Shown here: positions 25,977 through 35,839 of the stretch, one piece after another
Layout of the letters: every line of letters starts with the position of its first letter
Position numbering within the stretch: the stretch's first letter is position 1
Origin: Pseudomonadota bacterium
GTDB lineage: Bacteria; Desulfobacterota; Syntrophobacteria; Syntrophobacterales; Syntrophobacteraceae
Direction of reading: 5' to 3'
NCBI GenBank assembly: GCA_023416335.1
Contig: JAEZHY010000199.1
Span: 3,122-67,121, forward strand
Length of the DNA: 64,000 nt
Program-made: the position numbers and the translations under genes
Notes under the pieces: generated by a model
Databases searched by the model: none
Seen by the model: the letters and a program-made list of their open reading frames with translations, nothing else
What the model was told of the DNA's origin: nothing

Positions 25977-26568
25977 TTTGTAATTCCGGCAGTCTAAAAT
26001 TTTGCGGGTTCCCTGCACTTGCATTAATTGCACAGTCCGGAAGTCCAAATTTCCCAGTCCGGAGATTTCGCACAACTGCTCATGATGAGCGATCGGGATT
26101 TGCCGCGGATTTCACAAGGCAATGCGATCGGGTTCCTGCCTTGTGCTAAACCATAAATATAGCACCTTTCGGCGAAACATGTTTCCCTAATGTAATCAAC
26201 TTTGCATATATTAGGTAAATCGCCGGTTTATGCGAACACCTGCTCGACGTTCTTCATGCATCTCGAATAGAATGCGGCGGGAGATCCGACCGCACAGCTT
26301 GTCCCTCTTTTCGCAACATGTGCAGTGCGACATTTTCGAAAAGGCGACTCCGGGCGCACGCCTTTTCGCTGCCTGCGGAGCGGATGCGAAGATAATTGGA
26401 ACTGGAGGCGCCCGGTATGATAATATTGAGTTTCTACCTCCTGCCTGGTGAGGGAAATTTCGGGCACGGGGTCCGGTCGGTGCTTTCCAAATGAAGGCTA
26501 ATCCGGTAATCTAACAACAAATATCCAGAAATACGCTTTTGCCTGGAAAACGAGTACTCATACCGAAC
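25977..26568. other. Intergenic region upstream of gatB, no gene recognised
   Basis: About 590 bp without a convincing gene. It contains two direct copies of CAGTCCGGA near 26034 and 26056, and a strong hairpin GAAAAGGCG...CGCCTTTTC at 26338-26368 with no U-tract. Overlapping frames on both strands here (about 26228-26467) lack ribosome sites and family matches. An unrecognised structured RNA cannot be excluded. Confidence 0.35.
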
Positions 26569-26600
26569 GCCGCCGGGGGATCCCCGGATGGGCGGCTTTT
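26569..26600 (+). terminator. Terminator-like hairpin 55 bp before gatB
   Basis: GCCGCC...GGCGGC with an inner GGGG/CCCC pair, followed by TTTT. It lies between any upstream transcript and gatB, so it either ends a transcript from the empty region or acts as a leader attenuator of gatB. Confidence 0.5.
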
Positions 26601-26654
26601 GTCATGCTTCATGGAAGCTGCAGGAAATCAGTCTCTGGAAAGGAATTGAGCCGG

Positions 26655-28085
26655 ATGGATTACGAACCGGTAATCGGACTCGAGATTCACGCTCAGCTAA
26701 ACACGAAAAGCAAAGTGTTCTGCGGATGCTCGACCAGGTTCGGAGCGAGCCCGAATACGCACACCTGCCCCGTTTGTCTCGGCATGCCCGGGGTTTTGCC
26801 GGTGCTGAACCGCGAGGTGGTCGAATACACCATCCGAATGGCGCTGGCCACCCATTGCAGTGTTGCTCCCTATAGCCGGTTTGCCCGAAAAAACTATTTC
26901 TATCCGGATCTCCCGAAAGGGTACCAGATCTCCCAGTACGAACTGCCGCTTGCGCGAAACGGTTGGGTGGAGATCGAACTCGAAGGCGTGACGAAGCGCA
27001 TCCGGATTCACCGGATACATATGGAAGAGGATGCGGGAAAGCTCATCCATGACGAGCACCAGCCAGTGAGCCAGGTGGATTACAACCGAACCGGCGTTCC
27101 CCTGATCGAAATCGTCAGCGAACCGGACATCGCCTCGTCCGAGGAAGCCGCCGCATACCTGAAGAAGCTTCGGGAGATCCTTCGCTATCTTGAAATCTGC
27201 GACGGCAACATGGAGGAGGGGAGCCTTAGATGCGATGCAAACATTTCGCTACGGCCGATTGGAGTCAAAGAGCTGGGTACGAAGGCCGAACTCAAGAATA
27301 TGAACTCGTTCAAGAACGTCCAGAAGGCGCTCGACTTCGAAATCAGAAGACAGAAGGTAGTGCTCGAGCGCGGTGAAGCGGTAGTGCAGGAAACCAGGCT
27401 CTGGGATGCCGGGCGAAACGTCACGCTCAGCATGCGCGGCAAAGAGGAGGCCCACGACTATCGCTACTTCCCCGATCCGGACCTCGTGCCGGTGGTCGTG
27501 AGCGAAGAGTGGGTCGAGCAGGTCCGCCAGGTCCTTCCCGAACTCCCCGATGCGAAGCGCGAGCGGTTCCTGGCCGACTATGGCCTTCCCCCGTATGACG
27601 CGCAGGTGCTGACTTCCTCCAAACCCCTGGCCAACTACTTCGAATCGGCTGTGAAAGCTTTTCCGCAGCCCAAGACGGTCAGCAACTGGATGATGTCCGA
27701 ACTCCTCCGCGAACTGAACCGCGATAATCGGGAAATCGAGGAATGCCCCGTCGCTCCCGATAACCTGGCACAACTGTTGAGCCTGCTCGACTCGGGCGTG
27801 ATCAGCGGCAAAATAGCCAAGACGGTTTTCGAAGAGATGTACGCGACCGGGAAAGCCGCACGCGCCATTGTCGATGAAAAAGGACTGGTGCAGGTCCGGG
27901 ATGAATCGGAAATCGAATCGGCAATCGATCGGGTACTGGCTGAAAATCCGAAGGAAGTCGAGCAGTTTCGGTCCGGGAAAGACAAGCTGTTCGGATTTTT
28001 CGTCGGGCAGGTCATGAGGCAGACCAAAGGCAAGGCGAACCCTCAGCTTGTAAACGAAATTCTGAAAAAGAAACTGGCCGGGTAG
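26655..28085 (+). CDS. gatB: Asp-tRNA(Asn)/Glu-tRNA(Gln) amidotransferase subunit B
   Basis: A 476-residue subunit of the GatCAB complex that amidates misacylated tRNAs. Seen: [18 protein letters not shown], the zinc-binding CGCSTRFG...[46 protein letters not shown] and the C-terminal YqeY-like tail. Length is normal. The start at 26655 fits the conserved N-terminus, with AAGGA 12 bp upstream; an earlier in-frame ATG (26604) is not conserved. gatA and gatC are not adjacent; mtnA follows by 59 bp. Confidence 0.96.
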   Translation: MDYEPVIGLEIHAQLNTKSKVFCGCSTRFGASPNTHTCPVCLGMPGVLPVLNREVVEYTIRMALATHCSVAPYSRFARKNYFYPDLPKGYQISQYELPLARNGWVEIELEGVTKRIRIHRIHMEEDAGKLIHDEHQPVSQVDYNRTGVPLIEIVSEPDIASSEEAAAYLKKLREILRYLEICDGNMEEGSLRCDANISLRPIGVKELGTKAELKNMNSFKNVQKALDFEIRRQKVVLERGEAVVQETRLWDAGRNVTLSMRGKEEAHDYRYFPDPDLVPVVVSEEWVEQVRQVLPELPDAKRERFLADYGLPPYDAQVLTSSKPLANYFESAVKAFPQPKTVSNWMMSELLRELNRDNREIEECPVAPDNLAQLLSLLDSGVISGKIAKTVFEEMYATGKAARAIVDEKGLVQVRDESEIESAIDRVLAENPKEVEQFRSGKDKLFGFFVGQVMRQTKGKANPQLVNEILKKKLAG

Positions 28086-28144
28086 AAGTCTCACCCTGCT
28101 TGTAGTGCATATGCCGGAAGCCGGCTCTCCCGAGGAGTAATAAA

Positions 28145-29194
28145 ATGCCGCAACAATGGTTACCGCCGATCTATTGGGAAAACGATGCCGTCGCAATACT
28201 CGACCAGAGGATTTTGCCGCACCAGGAAAAAACCCTCCATTGCACCACAGCCGATGCGGTGATCAAGGCGATCAAGACGATGGCCATCCGCGGCGCTCCA
28301 GCCGTCGGAGTTGCCGGAGCGCTTGCCCTGGTGCTGGGCGCCCGGGCGACCCAGGCGAAGGATTCAAAGGAGTTCCGGCGCAAGTTTTCCCAGATCTGCC
28401 AGAAAGTGAGGGAGGCGCGGCCCACGGGCGCAAACCTCGGATGGGCGGTTGAACGGATCTATTCCATATTGGTGGAGAATCCGAAGGCGGAAATTCCTGA
28501 GCTGCAGCAGCGCATTCGGGCGGAAGCCGATGCCATTCTGGCCGAAGACATCGCCGTCAACCAGCAGATGGGAAAATGGGGAAGTGAGGTAGTCCCCAGG
28601 GGGGCAAACATACTTACCTATTGCAACGCGGGTGCGCTCGCGACTGCCGATTACGGGACCGCGGTGGGGGTTATCCGCGCCGCGTTCGAAAAGGACCCGT
28701 CCGTGCGGGTCTACTCCTGCGAGACCCGTCCCTTCCTGCAGGGAGCCAGGCTGACCGTGTATGAGTTGATGCGTGCGGGCATTCCGGTAACTCTCATAAC
28801 GGATAACGCCGTCGGGAGCCTCATGAGCCAGGGAAAGATCGATATGGTCGTGGTCGGCGCGGACCGAATCGCCGCAAACGGCGATACGGCGAACAAGATC
28901 GGCACCTACATGGTGGCAGTGCTTGCCAAGACACACGAAATTCCCTTTTATATCGCCGCACCGAGATCGACGATCGACCCCGGCCTGTCGGACGGAAGCG
29001 GCATCCCGATCGAGCAGCGCGACCCGAAGGAAGTGACCCAACTGTTCGGAAAACAGATTGCACCGGAAGGAGCTAATGCGCTCAATCCGGCTTTCGATGT
29101 TACTCCGAACAAGTACATCTCCGGGATCATCACGGAAGTCGGCGTGCTGAGAAAACCGTTCGGGAAAGCGATTCGGAAGGCGTTGGAGATTTAG
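28145..29194 (+). CDS. mtnA: S-methyl-5-thioribose-1-phosphate isomerase
   Basis: A 349-residue enzyme of the methionine salvage pathway that turns methylthioribose-1-phosphate into methylthioribulose-1-phosphate. Seen: AIKTMAIRGAPAVGVAGA, ILTYCNAGALATADYGT (catalytic Cys), VYSCETRPFLQGARLT, GADRIAANGDTANKIGTY (catalytic Asp) and FDVTPNKYISGIITE. GAGGAGTAATAAA precedes ATG. Other salvage genes are not in the window. Confidence 0.95.
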   Translation: MPQQWLPPIYWENDAVAILDQRILPHQEKTLHCTTADAVIKAIKTMAIRGAPAVGVAGALALVLGARATQAKDSKEFRRKFSQICQKVREARPTGANLGWAVERIYSILVENPKAEIPELQQRIRAEADAILAEDIAVNQQMGKWGSEVVPRGANILTYCNAGALATADYGTAVGVIRAAFEKDPSVRVYSCETRPFLQGARLTVYELMRAGIPVTLITDNAVGSLMSQGKIDMVVVGADRIAANGDTANKIGTYMVAVLAKTHEIPFYIAAPRSTIDPGLSDGSGIPIEQRDPKEVTQLFGKQIAPEGANALNPAFDVTPNKYISGIITEVGVLRKPFGKAIRKALEI

Positions 29195-29222
29195 ACAGGC
29201 GAAGAATAACCGGGACCCGAGG

Positions 29223-29260
29223 TAGGGTGGGCACAGGCTCTACCGTGCCCACCATCCGCC
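29223..29260. repeat. GGTGGGCAC palindromic repeat, copy 1
   Basis: GGTGGGCAC (29226-29234) pairs with GTGCCCACC (29245-29253). Part of a family with copies at 29555-29605 and 34139-34243, all in intergenic DNA. Confidence 0.7.
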
Positions 29261-29554
29261 CTCTCGGATCAGACCGTAGGCAACTTAAGGACCTGCGGCG
29301 CCACACCCCCATTGAGAGACGGGTACCAATCGGAAGGGGCCGTAGTTTTTGAGGTTCGTTCCCTTCTCAGCCGCTATCGAATACGACTCCTTTTTCCGTA
29401 TGACGACTGTCCCGTGTTTCCAGGTACCGACTTATGCCTCTCCGGACAATCATTCCCTGACCTTCCGAAAAACGATGGGTTGTCACCCATCCGCTCACTT
29501 CGTGCTGTTGCTTCAACCGTCAACCGAGCACAAACCAAAAAGAGAAACAAGCCG

Positions 29555-29690
29555 GGTAGGGTGGGCACAAAGCTTTATCGTGCCCACCATCCGTCCCCCG
29601 GATCAGGCATGGCGGGAAAAGCGCTCATCGGCCGGCCTGCCGGGGCGGGGTTCCCAAGGCGGACCTTGGGAACCAGCGGCGTATTTCCAT
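29555..29690. repeat. GGTGGGCAC palindrome copy 2 and GGTTCCCAAGG element
   Basis: GGTGGGCAC (29560-29568) pairs with GTGCCCACC (29580-29588). It is followed at 29645-29672 by GGTTCCCAAGG...CCTTGGGAACC, the element also found at 13671-13697 in opposite orientation. The 29261-29554 stretch between the two palindromes holds no recognisable gene. Confidence 0.7.
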
Positions 29691-29706
29691 AAAGCAACAA
29701 TTGCGT

Positions 29707-31203
29707 CTAATCCTGCCCATGCTTTTGCGATTTGAGGATGTATTTCTTCACCGTCCTTCTGTCGAGTCGGACGCGGCGGGAGACTTCCTCATAGGTGCCG
29801 AATTTTTCATACAAAAGCCCGCAGTATTTCTCCAGAAGCTCTTCGGCGCTCATCGGGTTGTCTTCGATTCGGGAAAGCAGGCAGGGTGCACCGTCCCGGG
29901 CAAAGTCCTCTACGCCGAGGTCATGGCCGATTCGCTTCGTTAGAAGTATCCTTCGGACCGCCTGCTCCAGTTCGCGAACATTTCCCGGCCACTGGTAGTC
30001 GGGGCCGAGCCCGTCCTCTATTACACCCCGAACCATTGCGGCCAGTTCATTTGACTCCTCGCCGATTATGCGCCCCATGACATGGGCAATCATCTTTTCG
30101 AGTTCTTCGGGATCTTCCTGCAGGCGCTGCCTCAGCGACGGAACGATGATTACATCCGAGCAAAGGCGGTAGAAGAGGTCTTCCCGGAATCGGCCTTTCC
30201 TGTGCAGATCGTCTATCCGGCGATTGGTTGCCGCGATCACACGGCCGCTGAACCGAAGTTGTTCGTGGCTCCCCACCGGAGTGAACGTCCTGTCCTGAAG
30301 GACCTGGAGAAGCTTCACCTGGATCGGAACGGATATGTCCCCGATTTCGTCCAGGAAAATCGATCCGTGCGGAGTGCACCGGGAGAATATGCCCTGGTGG
30401 CCCTCAACCGCACCGGTGAAAGCACCTTTCCTGTGGCCGAAGAGTTCCGATTCGATAAGGGTCTCGGCGAACTGGGAAAGATTGATCGCAATGAAGTTGC
30501 GAGTAAAACTCTCGGAGAAGCACCCTTTTTTCTCATCATACGGAATAAAGCCCGAACGTCCGATTGCCGCGGCCGCCGTGCCTTTTCCCGTTCCAGTTTC
30601 GCCGAGCAGAAGGGTTGAAAAGTCCTCCATCCGGTTCCAGAGGTACTGCTCATACCAGCGAATGTCATGGGTAAATACATTGTTCCAGAGATGCAGCCGC
30701 AGTTGGCGCATGGATGGACTAGACCCTGTGAGTCCCTGGTGGATGAAATAAAAGGCCCTCCGTATCTGGTAGAGCATGGCGAAAAAACGAATGGATTCCG
30801 GGATGCTGAATCCTCTTTCGGCAAACATGCCCAGCGCTTCGCCAGAGAATGGAACAGGGCAGAGATCCCGGCCCGAACGAATTTGTTCCTGGATCAAAGT
30901 GTCGAACCTGTCCATCAGACGATGAAAAATGTCGAACAGGAACGCCGCCTGAAGGTCTCCGCGATCTTCCGCCGGATAGAGGCGAAGGTCGGCGGAACCG
31001 TTTCGCGCAAGTCGCTCTACGCGGTCCCGCACTTTGACGATGATCTTGTCGAGACACTCCTCGTCGGATGTCCCGGCCGGGCATTCCGCGATTCTCAAAT
31101 CCAGTTCGGTCCGCTCTGTGCTGAACGGATTGCAGAATGCAGCGCGCGCGACCAGATTAAAAAAAGTCCGATCGTTACTAGAGAATTTTGTATTTTTCGG
31201 CAT
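29707..31203 (-). CDS. Sigma-54-dependent transcriptional activator (bEBP)
   Basis: A 498-residue regulator. Residues 1-180 form an N-terminal domain I do not recognise (it starts RTFFNLVARAAFCNPFS and has no receiver, PAS or GAF motif). Residues ~190-420 are the AAA+ domain: Walker A GETGTGKG (201-208), the sigma-54 contact GAFTGA (260-265), Walker B SIFLDEIGD and an arginine-finger region. The C-terminus has a helix-turn-helix (TYEEVSRRVRLDRRTVKKYI). The start codon abuts an inverted repeat with no clear Shine-Dalgarno, so it may be autoregulated or leaderless. It is divergent from a DUF2339 gene carrying a sigma-54-type promoter. Confidence 0.9.
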   Translation of the reverse strand: MPKNTKFSSNDRTFFNLVARAAFCNPFSTERTELDLRIAECPAGTSDEECLDKIIVKVRDRVERLARNGSADLRLYPAEDRGDLQAAFLFDIFHRLMDRFDTLIQEQIRSGRDLCPVPFSGEALGMFAERGFSIPESIRFFAMLYQIRRAFYFIHQGLTGSSPSMRQLRLHLWNNVFTHDIRWYEQYLWNRMEDFSTLLLGETGTGKGTAAAAIGRSGFIPYDEKKGCFSESFTRNFIAINLSQFAETLIESELFGHRKGAFTGAVEGHQGIFSRCTPHGSIFLDEIGDISVPIQVKLLQVLQDRTFTPVGSHEQLRFSGRVIAATNRRIDDLHRKGRFREDLFYRLCSDVIIVPSLRQRLQEDPEELEKMIAHVMGRIIGEESNELAAMVRGVIEDGLGPDYQWPGNVRELEQAVRRILLTKRIGHDLGVEDFARDGAPCLLSRIEDNPMSAEELLEKYCGLLYEKFGTYEEVSRRVRLDRRTVKKYILKSQKHGQD

Positions 31204-31227
31204 GCATTATTTGTATACAATGTATGC
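31204..31227. promoter_or_regulatory. Inverted repeat, candidate activator binding site
   Basis: Two 12-bp halves, GCATTATTTGTA and TACAATGTATGC, match in 9 of 12 positions with a perfect TTGTATACAA core. The site touches the start codon of the activator gene and lies about 135 bp upstream of the predicted DUF2339 start site, a usual distance for an enhancer-type site. Confidence 0.55.
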
Positions 31228-31324
31228 GTTTTTTGTCAAACATCAACTTCGTCAAATCTACCCGATAGAACGTCGCTGCAAATATTTTCGCGTAATATCG
31301 AAGGCTATTTATCATGTCTCGGAG

Positions 31325-31340
31325 TGGCATGTTCTATGCT
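31325..31340 (+). promoter_or_regulatory. Sigma-54 promoter candidate for the DUF2339 gene
   Basis: TGGCATGTTCTATGCT: GG (31326-31327) and GC (31338-31339) are exactly ten bases apart, as required for the -24/-12 elements; TGGCAT is a good -24, TATGCT a fair -12. The predicted start is near 31351, 34 bases before the ATG. Confidence 0.6.
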
Positions 31341-31384
31341 TTTTATTTCGAGATACCCATATAGAATGCCGACAAGGAGTATCG

Positions 31385-34096
31385 ATGTTCGAAGTGATGA
31401 TTGCTCTGGCGATTCTGGCTGCGGTTCTGGCCGGCCTGATCCTGCCCTGGATCAACCGAAACAGGATACAAAAAATGCGGCAGGAACTTGCTCAACTGCG
31501 GCAACAGGTTGCAAAACTCGAAGCGGGCGCGGGCAGACCGGCCGAAACTGAAGCGGCCCCGGCCGACGAACCGGAAGAAATTACCGGAATTCATTGGGAG
31601 CTTCCTCAACAGGATCCGGTCGAGCCGCAAACGCCCGCCTGGAATGCCGCCGGTCCGCCTGAAGGCGCCGGGACAGTTTCGGACCAAAACCCAGAAGCCG
31701 CATTTTCATTTCGACATACCGCGCAATCTGAACCCGCGTCTGCAGGCGACAGGAAATCCGAAGGCTTCGAACTCCAGTTCGGCGGCAGGATCTTCGTGTG
31801 GTTCGGTGCCGTTGCCTTGGCCCTAGCCGGTTTTTTCCTGGTCAAGTATTCGATCGAAGCAGGTCTCCTTAGTCCGGCCGTGCGCGTTGTCATGGGATCG
31901 ATCTTCGGCATTGCTTTGATTTTCACCGGCAGCAAAGTCAGGACAAAAGAGGGCTTCGCAAACGGGGTGCGCATCGCTCAGGCACTGTCCGGTTCGGGGA
32001 TTGCCATCCTGTACGCATCCTTTTATGCCGCGACGGGCATTTACGACCTCATCCCTGTCTACGCAGGTTTCGCGGGCATGGCGGCCGTGACGGCAACGGC
32101 CGTGGTGCTTTCCCTGTGGCACGGGCTGCCTCATGCGATACTCGGTATGATGGGCGGCTTTCTTACTCCGGCCCTGCTGCGATCGCCGCATCCGCAGGCC
32201 TCGATCCTTTTCCTATATCTCTTCCTGGTGCTTGCCGGATTGATGGCGATCATCCGCTACAGGAAATGGTGGTCCTTGAGTCTGCCCGCCGTAGGGGCCG
32301 CTTTTGCGTGGGTGCCGATCTGGGTTTTCAGCGGGCATTTCTCGCAGGCCGACACCCTGTGTATCGGCCTGTTCCTGATTGCCTCAGCCGCTGTGGCGGT
32401 TATTTGCTCCAAAGAGCAATATGAAAGAGACCTCCCTGATCCCACCGCCCGGTTGGGGACCATTCCGGTGCTAAATTACCTGGCCACCTGCGGCGCACTC
32501 GTTTTGACGGCCTTCGCGGCAGTTGAAGGCGGACCTGGAGCAAAAGAGTGGTTGCTCTTTGGCGTTATGACCCTCGGAGGGCTGTGGCTGGCTCACTACA
32601 GGGAAAGACTCTATTTCCCGGTGCCGTGGGTATCTGCGGCCGCAAGTGCAGCCATGCTTGCAGAGTGGGACTTCGGTGCCCCGCAGGTGTTTGCCTTTGT
32701 CCTGGCTATATTTGCAGTCGTTCACATCCTTGGCGCATACTACCTGCAAACCCGGAAGACGTTTCCGCTCAACTGGGCGGGACTGACGGCCGCGAGCAGT
32801 CTGGGCTATTATCTGCTGGGCTATAACATGCTCCTTTCCACCCGGGCTTTTTCAGGTATCCCGCTGTTCTGGGGACTACTGGCGCTTTCTCTTGCCGCTT
32901 TCGCCTTTTATTTGCTGATGGATACCCTGCGGAGGTTTCCGACAGATCATCCCCGCAAACAGCATCTGTTGGCCGTTTACTCAGGAGTGGTCGCCGCGTT
33001 CGTATCCATCGGCCTTACCGTCGAACTCAAGCGGGAGTTCCTTTCGGTGGCGATTGCCGCCGAACTGGCTGCGGTCGCCTGGATCGATACGAAGGTGGAC
33101 ATACGGGCACTACGCAGGATAGCCGCGCTTCTCGGCTGCGTTTTCGGTTTCCTTTTGATCCCGCAGATCCTCCTGGTTCTGCAGCTTACCTCATTCAGTC
33201 TTGTGGAAGCGGAACTTCATCTCCAGGAAAGCATCCCGATTGTGAAATGGCCCATTTTTCAGCTCGGCCTGCCCGCCTTGTGCTTTCTTGGCGGCAGTTA
33301 CCTGCTCCGGGGAGAGAAAGACGACAGGCTCGTATTTTCGTTGGAAGCCGCGGCAGTGGGTCTTATCGGGCTCATGGGGTACTATCTCACGCGCCATATT
33401 TTCCATATCGGGCAGGATGTTCTTTTCGTAAAGGCAGGCTTCATCGAGCGAGGAGTCGTTACCAATATCTTCTTCGTTTATGGCCTTTGCTGCCTTTGGA
33501 GCGGAAGAAAATGGGACCGGGCGGCCGTTTCGCTCGGGGGGATGATTGTTACAGGTGTTGCGTTATTCCGGATCGTCTACTTCGATTTGTTCATCCATAA
33601 CCCGCTCTGGTCGGCACAGAATGTCGGGTCGATTCCGATCCTGAACGGGCTGCTCGTAACTTACGGACTGCCCCTGCTCTGGATATGGCTGACGATGAAA
33701 GAACGCCCCCGCCTTGGTGCGGTCGAATGGAGCAGGTACGGCTATGGGTTCATGCTTCTGCTTGCATTTGTGTGTATAACCCTGAATGTGAGGCAGCTTT
33801 TTCAGGGTCCGTTCTTGAACGGCCCTTCCGCCCAAAATGCGGAAATATACGCCTACTCCGCCGTCTGGCTGGTTTTCGGCATTGCGCTCCTTTTCCTCGG
33901 GACCCTGAGGCGGGACAAGATGATCCGAGTGGCTTCGCTGCCGGTCATCCTGCTGACGATGGCCAAGGTGTTTCTCTATGACGCCTCGACCCTTACCGGC
34001 TTGTGGCGCGCGTTCTCCTTCTTTTGCCTCGGTCTCTGCCTTATCGGTATAAGCTGGTTTTATACGCGATTTGTTTTTAATGTAAAAGGGCGGTGA
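31385..34096 (+). CDS. DUF2339 multi-spanning membrane protein
   Basis: A 903-residue protein. After a first membrane segment (1-24) comes a short coiled coil (QELAQLRQQVAKLEAG), a ~70-residue Pro/Glu-rich cytoplasmic stretch, then about two dozen hydrophobic segments from residue ~135 to the end, the layout of DUF2339 proteins. The function of the family is not known; an envelope role is a guess. The ATG at 31385 follows AAGGAG. The adjacent sigma-54 activator and the TGGCAT...TGCT promoter suggest it is induced on demand. Confidence 0.85.
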   Translation: MFEVMIALAILAAVLAGLILPWINRNRIQKMRQELAQLRQQVAKLEAGAGRPAETEAAPADEPEEITGIHWELPQQDPVEPQTPAWNAAGPPEGAGTVSDQNPEAAFSFRHTAQSEPASAGDRKSEGFELQFGGRIFVWFGAVALALAGFFLVKYSIEAGLLSPAVRVVMGSIFGIALIFTGSKVRTKEGFANGVRIAQALSGSGIAILYASFYAATGIYDLIPVYAGFAGMAAVTATAVVLSLWHGLPHAILGMMGGFLTPALLRSPHPQASILFLYLFLVLAGLMAIIRYRKWWSLSLPAVGAAFAWVPIWVFSGHFSQADTLCIGLFLIASAAVAVICSKEQYERDLPDPTARLGTIPVLNYLATCGALVLTAFAAVEGGPGAKEWLLFGVMTLGGLWLAHYRERLYFPVPWVSAAASAAMLAEWDFGAPQVFAFVLAIFAVVHILGAYYLQTRKTFPLNWAGLTAASSLGYYLLGYNMLLSTRAFSGIPLFWGLLALSLAAFAFYLLMDTLRRFPTDHPRKQHLLAVYSGVVAAFVSIGLTVELKREFLSVAIAAELAAVAWIDTKVDIRALRRIAALLGCVFGFLLIPQILLVLQLTSFSLVEAELHLQESIPIVKWPIFQLGLPALCFLGGSYLLRGEKDDRLVFSLEAAAVGLIGLMGYYLTRHIFHIGQDVLFVKAGFIERGVVTNIFFVYGLCCLWSGRKWDRAAVSLGGMIVTGVALFRIVYFDLFIHNPLWSAQNVGSIPILNGLLVTYGLPLLWIWLTMKERPRLGAVEWSRYGYGFMLLLAFVCITLNVRQLFQGPFLNGPSAQNAEIYAYSAVWLVFGIALLFLGTLRRDKMIRVASLPVILLTMAKVFLYDASTLTGLWRAFSFFCLGLCLIGISWFYTRFVFNVKGR

Positions 34097-34118
34097 CACT
34101 CTTCTGAAAATTCAACAA

Positions 34119-34243
34119 AAGTGAAACAGTGAGCCGTGAAGGGTGGGCACGGGTTTATCGTGCCCACCGTCCATCCCGTTGGAACAAACCTCATCGGGAT
34201 GGCCGGACGGTGGGCACCAAAAACCCTGGTGCCCACCCTACAT
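34119..34243. repeat. Cluster of palindromic intergenic repeats (GGTGGGCAC copies 3 and 4)
   Basis: A GTGAAACAGTGAGCCGTGAA microrepeat (34121-34140), then GGTGGGCAC (34142-34150) with GTGCCCACC (34160-34168), then CCATCCCG with CGGGATGG (34171-34202), then GGTGGGCACC (34209-34218) with GGTGCCCACC (34228-34237). Two similar CTACANTNCTGC...TTCTCCCTTTA-like lines follow at 34237-34265 and 34330-34358. No gene lies here. Confidence 0.7.
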
Positions 34244-34385
34244 TGCTGCTGTTCCCCCTTTAGGTGGCTTTCCCATCATGAGAGCGAAGTCTCATCCTCG
34301 TTCAAAACTGCGTTTTGGGAAGCCGCAGCCCTACACTACTGCCGTTCTCCCTTTAAGTGACGGCATTTAAGGGCGAATGCCAATA

Positions 34386-35603
34386 CTACACCGCATGTTT
34401 GGCCGATTCATCAGGATGCGGATCGTATATGTGGTCCCGCGTTATGGGCAGGTCATTGTTCAAACCGTTTGTGAAAAGGATCTGATAGAGGCGGGTATCG
34501 CCATATTTAAACGAGGCGGAGGATCCGTTCAGGTACAGCCGCCACATCCGGATGAATCTCTCATCGAAAAGGTCGCGTATTTTGGTGATATTGCGTTCGA
34601 AGTTGTCGATCCACCTGTCGAGTGTCCTGGCGTAATGCATCCGGAGTCCCTCTACGTCCAGTATGCTGAAGCCCGCTCGTCCCATTTCCTCCAGAGTCTC
34701 CGAGAGAGTGGGGAGGTAGCCCCCGGGGAAGATGTACCGCAATGTCCAGGTGTCTGTGGGACTCGCAACGTCTTTTGCTATCGTGTGCAGCAGCCCTATG
34801 CCGCCTTTTCTCAGCAGTCCGGCGACCTTTTCCATGAAAACAGGTATGAATTTCTTGCCTACATGCTCGAACATGCCAATGGACACGAACTTGTCGAACG
34901 TCCCGGAAAGATGCCTGTAGTCCTGGAGCCTGATTTCCAGCCGGTTGCCTAATCCGAGTTCTCTTGTCCTGCGGCCTGCAAATTCAAATTGATTGCGTGA
35001 GAGGGTAATGCCGGTGCCGCATGCTCCATATTTGCCGGCTGCATGAAGAAGCATGCCGCCCCAGCCGCAGCCTATATCGATAACTCTGTCCTCGCGGCCG
35101 AGCATGAGCTTCCGGGCTATGTGGTCGTACTTATTGCGCTGAGCCTGCTCCAACGTGTCGTTCTCGTTTTTGAAGTAGGCGCATGAGTATGTCAGGCTTT
35201 CGTCCAGGAAAAGCGAGAAGAATTCCTGGGTAAGATCGTAATGTTGGGCAATGTTTTGCTTTGCCCGATCCGCTGTACCCCTCGTTTTCACGTACAGGGG
35301 GAGAAGTCGCATTTTTTGGAGGAAAGACAATCCGTCGCCGTCGAAACGCACGATGAAACCCAGGCGGAGAAGTTCCTGCAAGTCGCCTTCGACTTCGAGA
35401 TCGCCGGACACATAGGCTTCACCGAATCCGAGAAATCCCTTCGTCACAATCTCTCCGGCGACCCGGGGCGTTTTGATGAGCAACACTACCTTCGGCTTAC
35501 ACCCGAACTCGATTTTTTCTTCATCCCAGAAGTGAAAGGAAAAAGCTGCTGAAGGATCACTGCGATGGATTGTTTTGGCCAGTTCAACGATCGCTTTCTT
35601 CAT
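34386..35603 (-). CDS. cfa: Cyclopropane-fatty-acyl-phospholipid synthase family protein
   Basis: A 405-residue SAM-dependent enzyme that adds a methylene bridge to unsaturated phospholipid acyl chains at the membrane surface. Seen: an N-terminal lipid-binding-type domain (GFLGFGEAYVSGDLEVEGDL), the AQHYDLTQEFFSLFLD segment, SAM motif VIDIGCGWGGMLLHAA and VSIGMFEHVG. Length matches the family. The adjoining 5' region (35604-35968) holds only A/T-rich DNA and a small hairpin. Related enzymes with other products (e.g. methyl-branched acids) are possible. Confidence 0.9.
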   Translation of the reverse strand: MKKAIVELAKTIHRSDPSAAFSFHFWDEEKIEFGCKPKVVLLIKTPRVAGEIVTKGFLGFGEAYVSGDLEVEGDLQELLRLGFIVRFDGDGLSFLQKMRLLPLYVKTRGTADRAKQNIAQHYDLTQEFFSLFLDESLTYSCAYFKNENDTLEQAQRNKYDHIARKLMLGREDRVIDIGCGWGGMLLHAAGKYGACGTGITLSRNQFEFAGRRTRELGLGNRLEIRLQDYRHLSGTFDKFVSIGMFEHVGKKFIPVFMEKVAGLLRKGGIGLLHTIAKDVASPTDTWTLRYIFPGGYLPTLSETLEEMGRAGFSILDVEGLRMHYARTLDRWIDNFERNITKIRDLFDERFIRMWRLYLNGSSASFKYGDTRLYQILFTNGLNNDLPITRDHIYDPHPDESAKHAV

Positions 35604-35839
35604 CCCGTTAGCCTCCCGTCGGGAAACAAACAGCCTCCCGCGAAGCTGATGTCGCTAACGCGACACCGCGATGGGGGGGAATAAAGCTCGTAAAATTATT
35701 TTACGCCCCCGTGCGCGCATACTCAAAAAAAGATGGGGCGCTATTGGTTGGAAAATCGGGCGAATGCGAACGCGATTGCACTCTTTGGATTGTCGAAGGA
35801 AGAAATTTCTTCCACTATGGTCGATTATTTTCTCCTTTC

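Noticed and set aside
26338..26368. GAAAAGGCG/CGCCTTTTC hairpin as a terminator or known ncRNA
   Set aside because: No U-tract, no transcript identified, and no match I can name; left as an unexplained hairpin.
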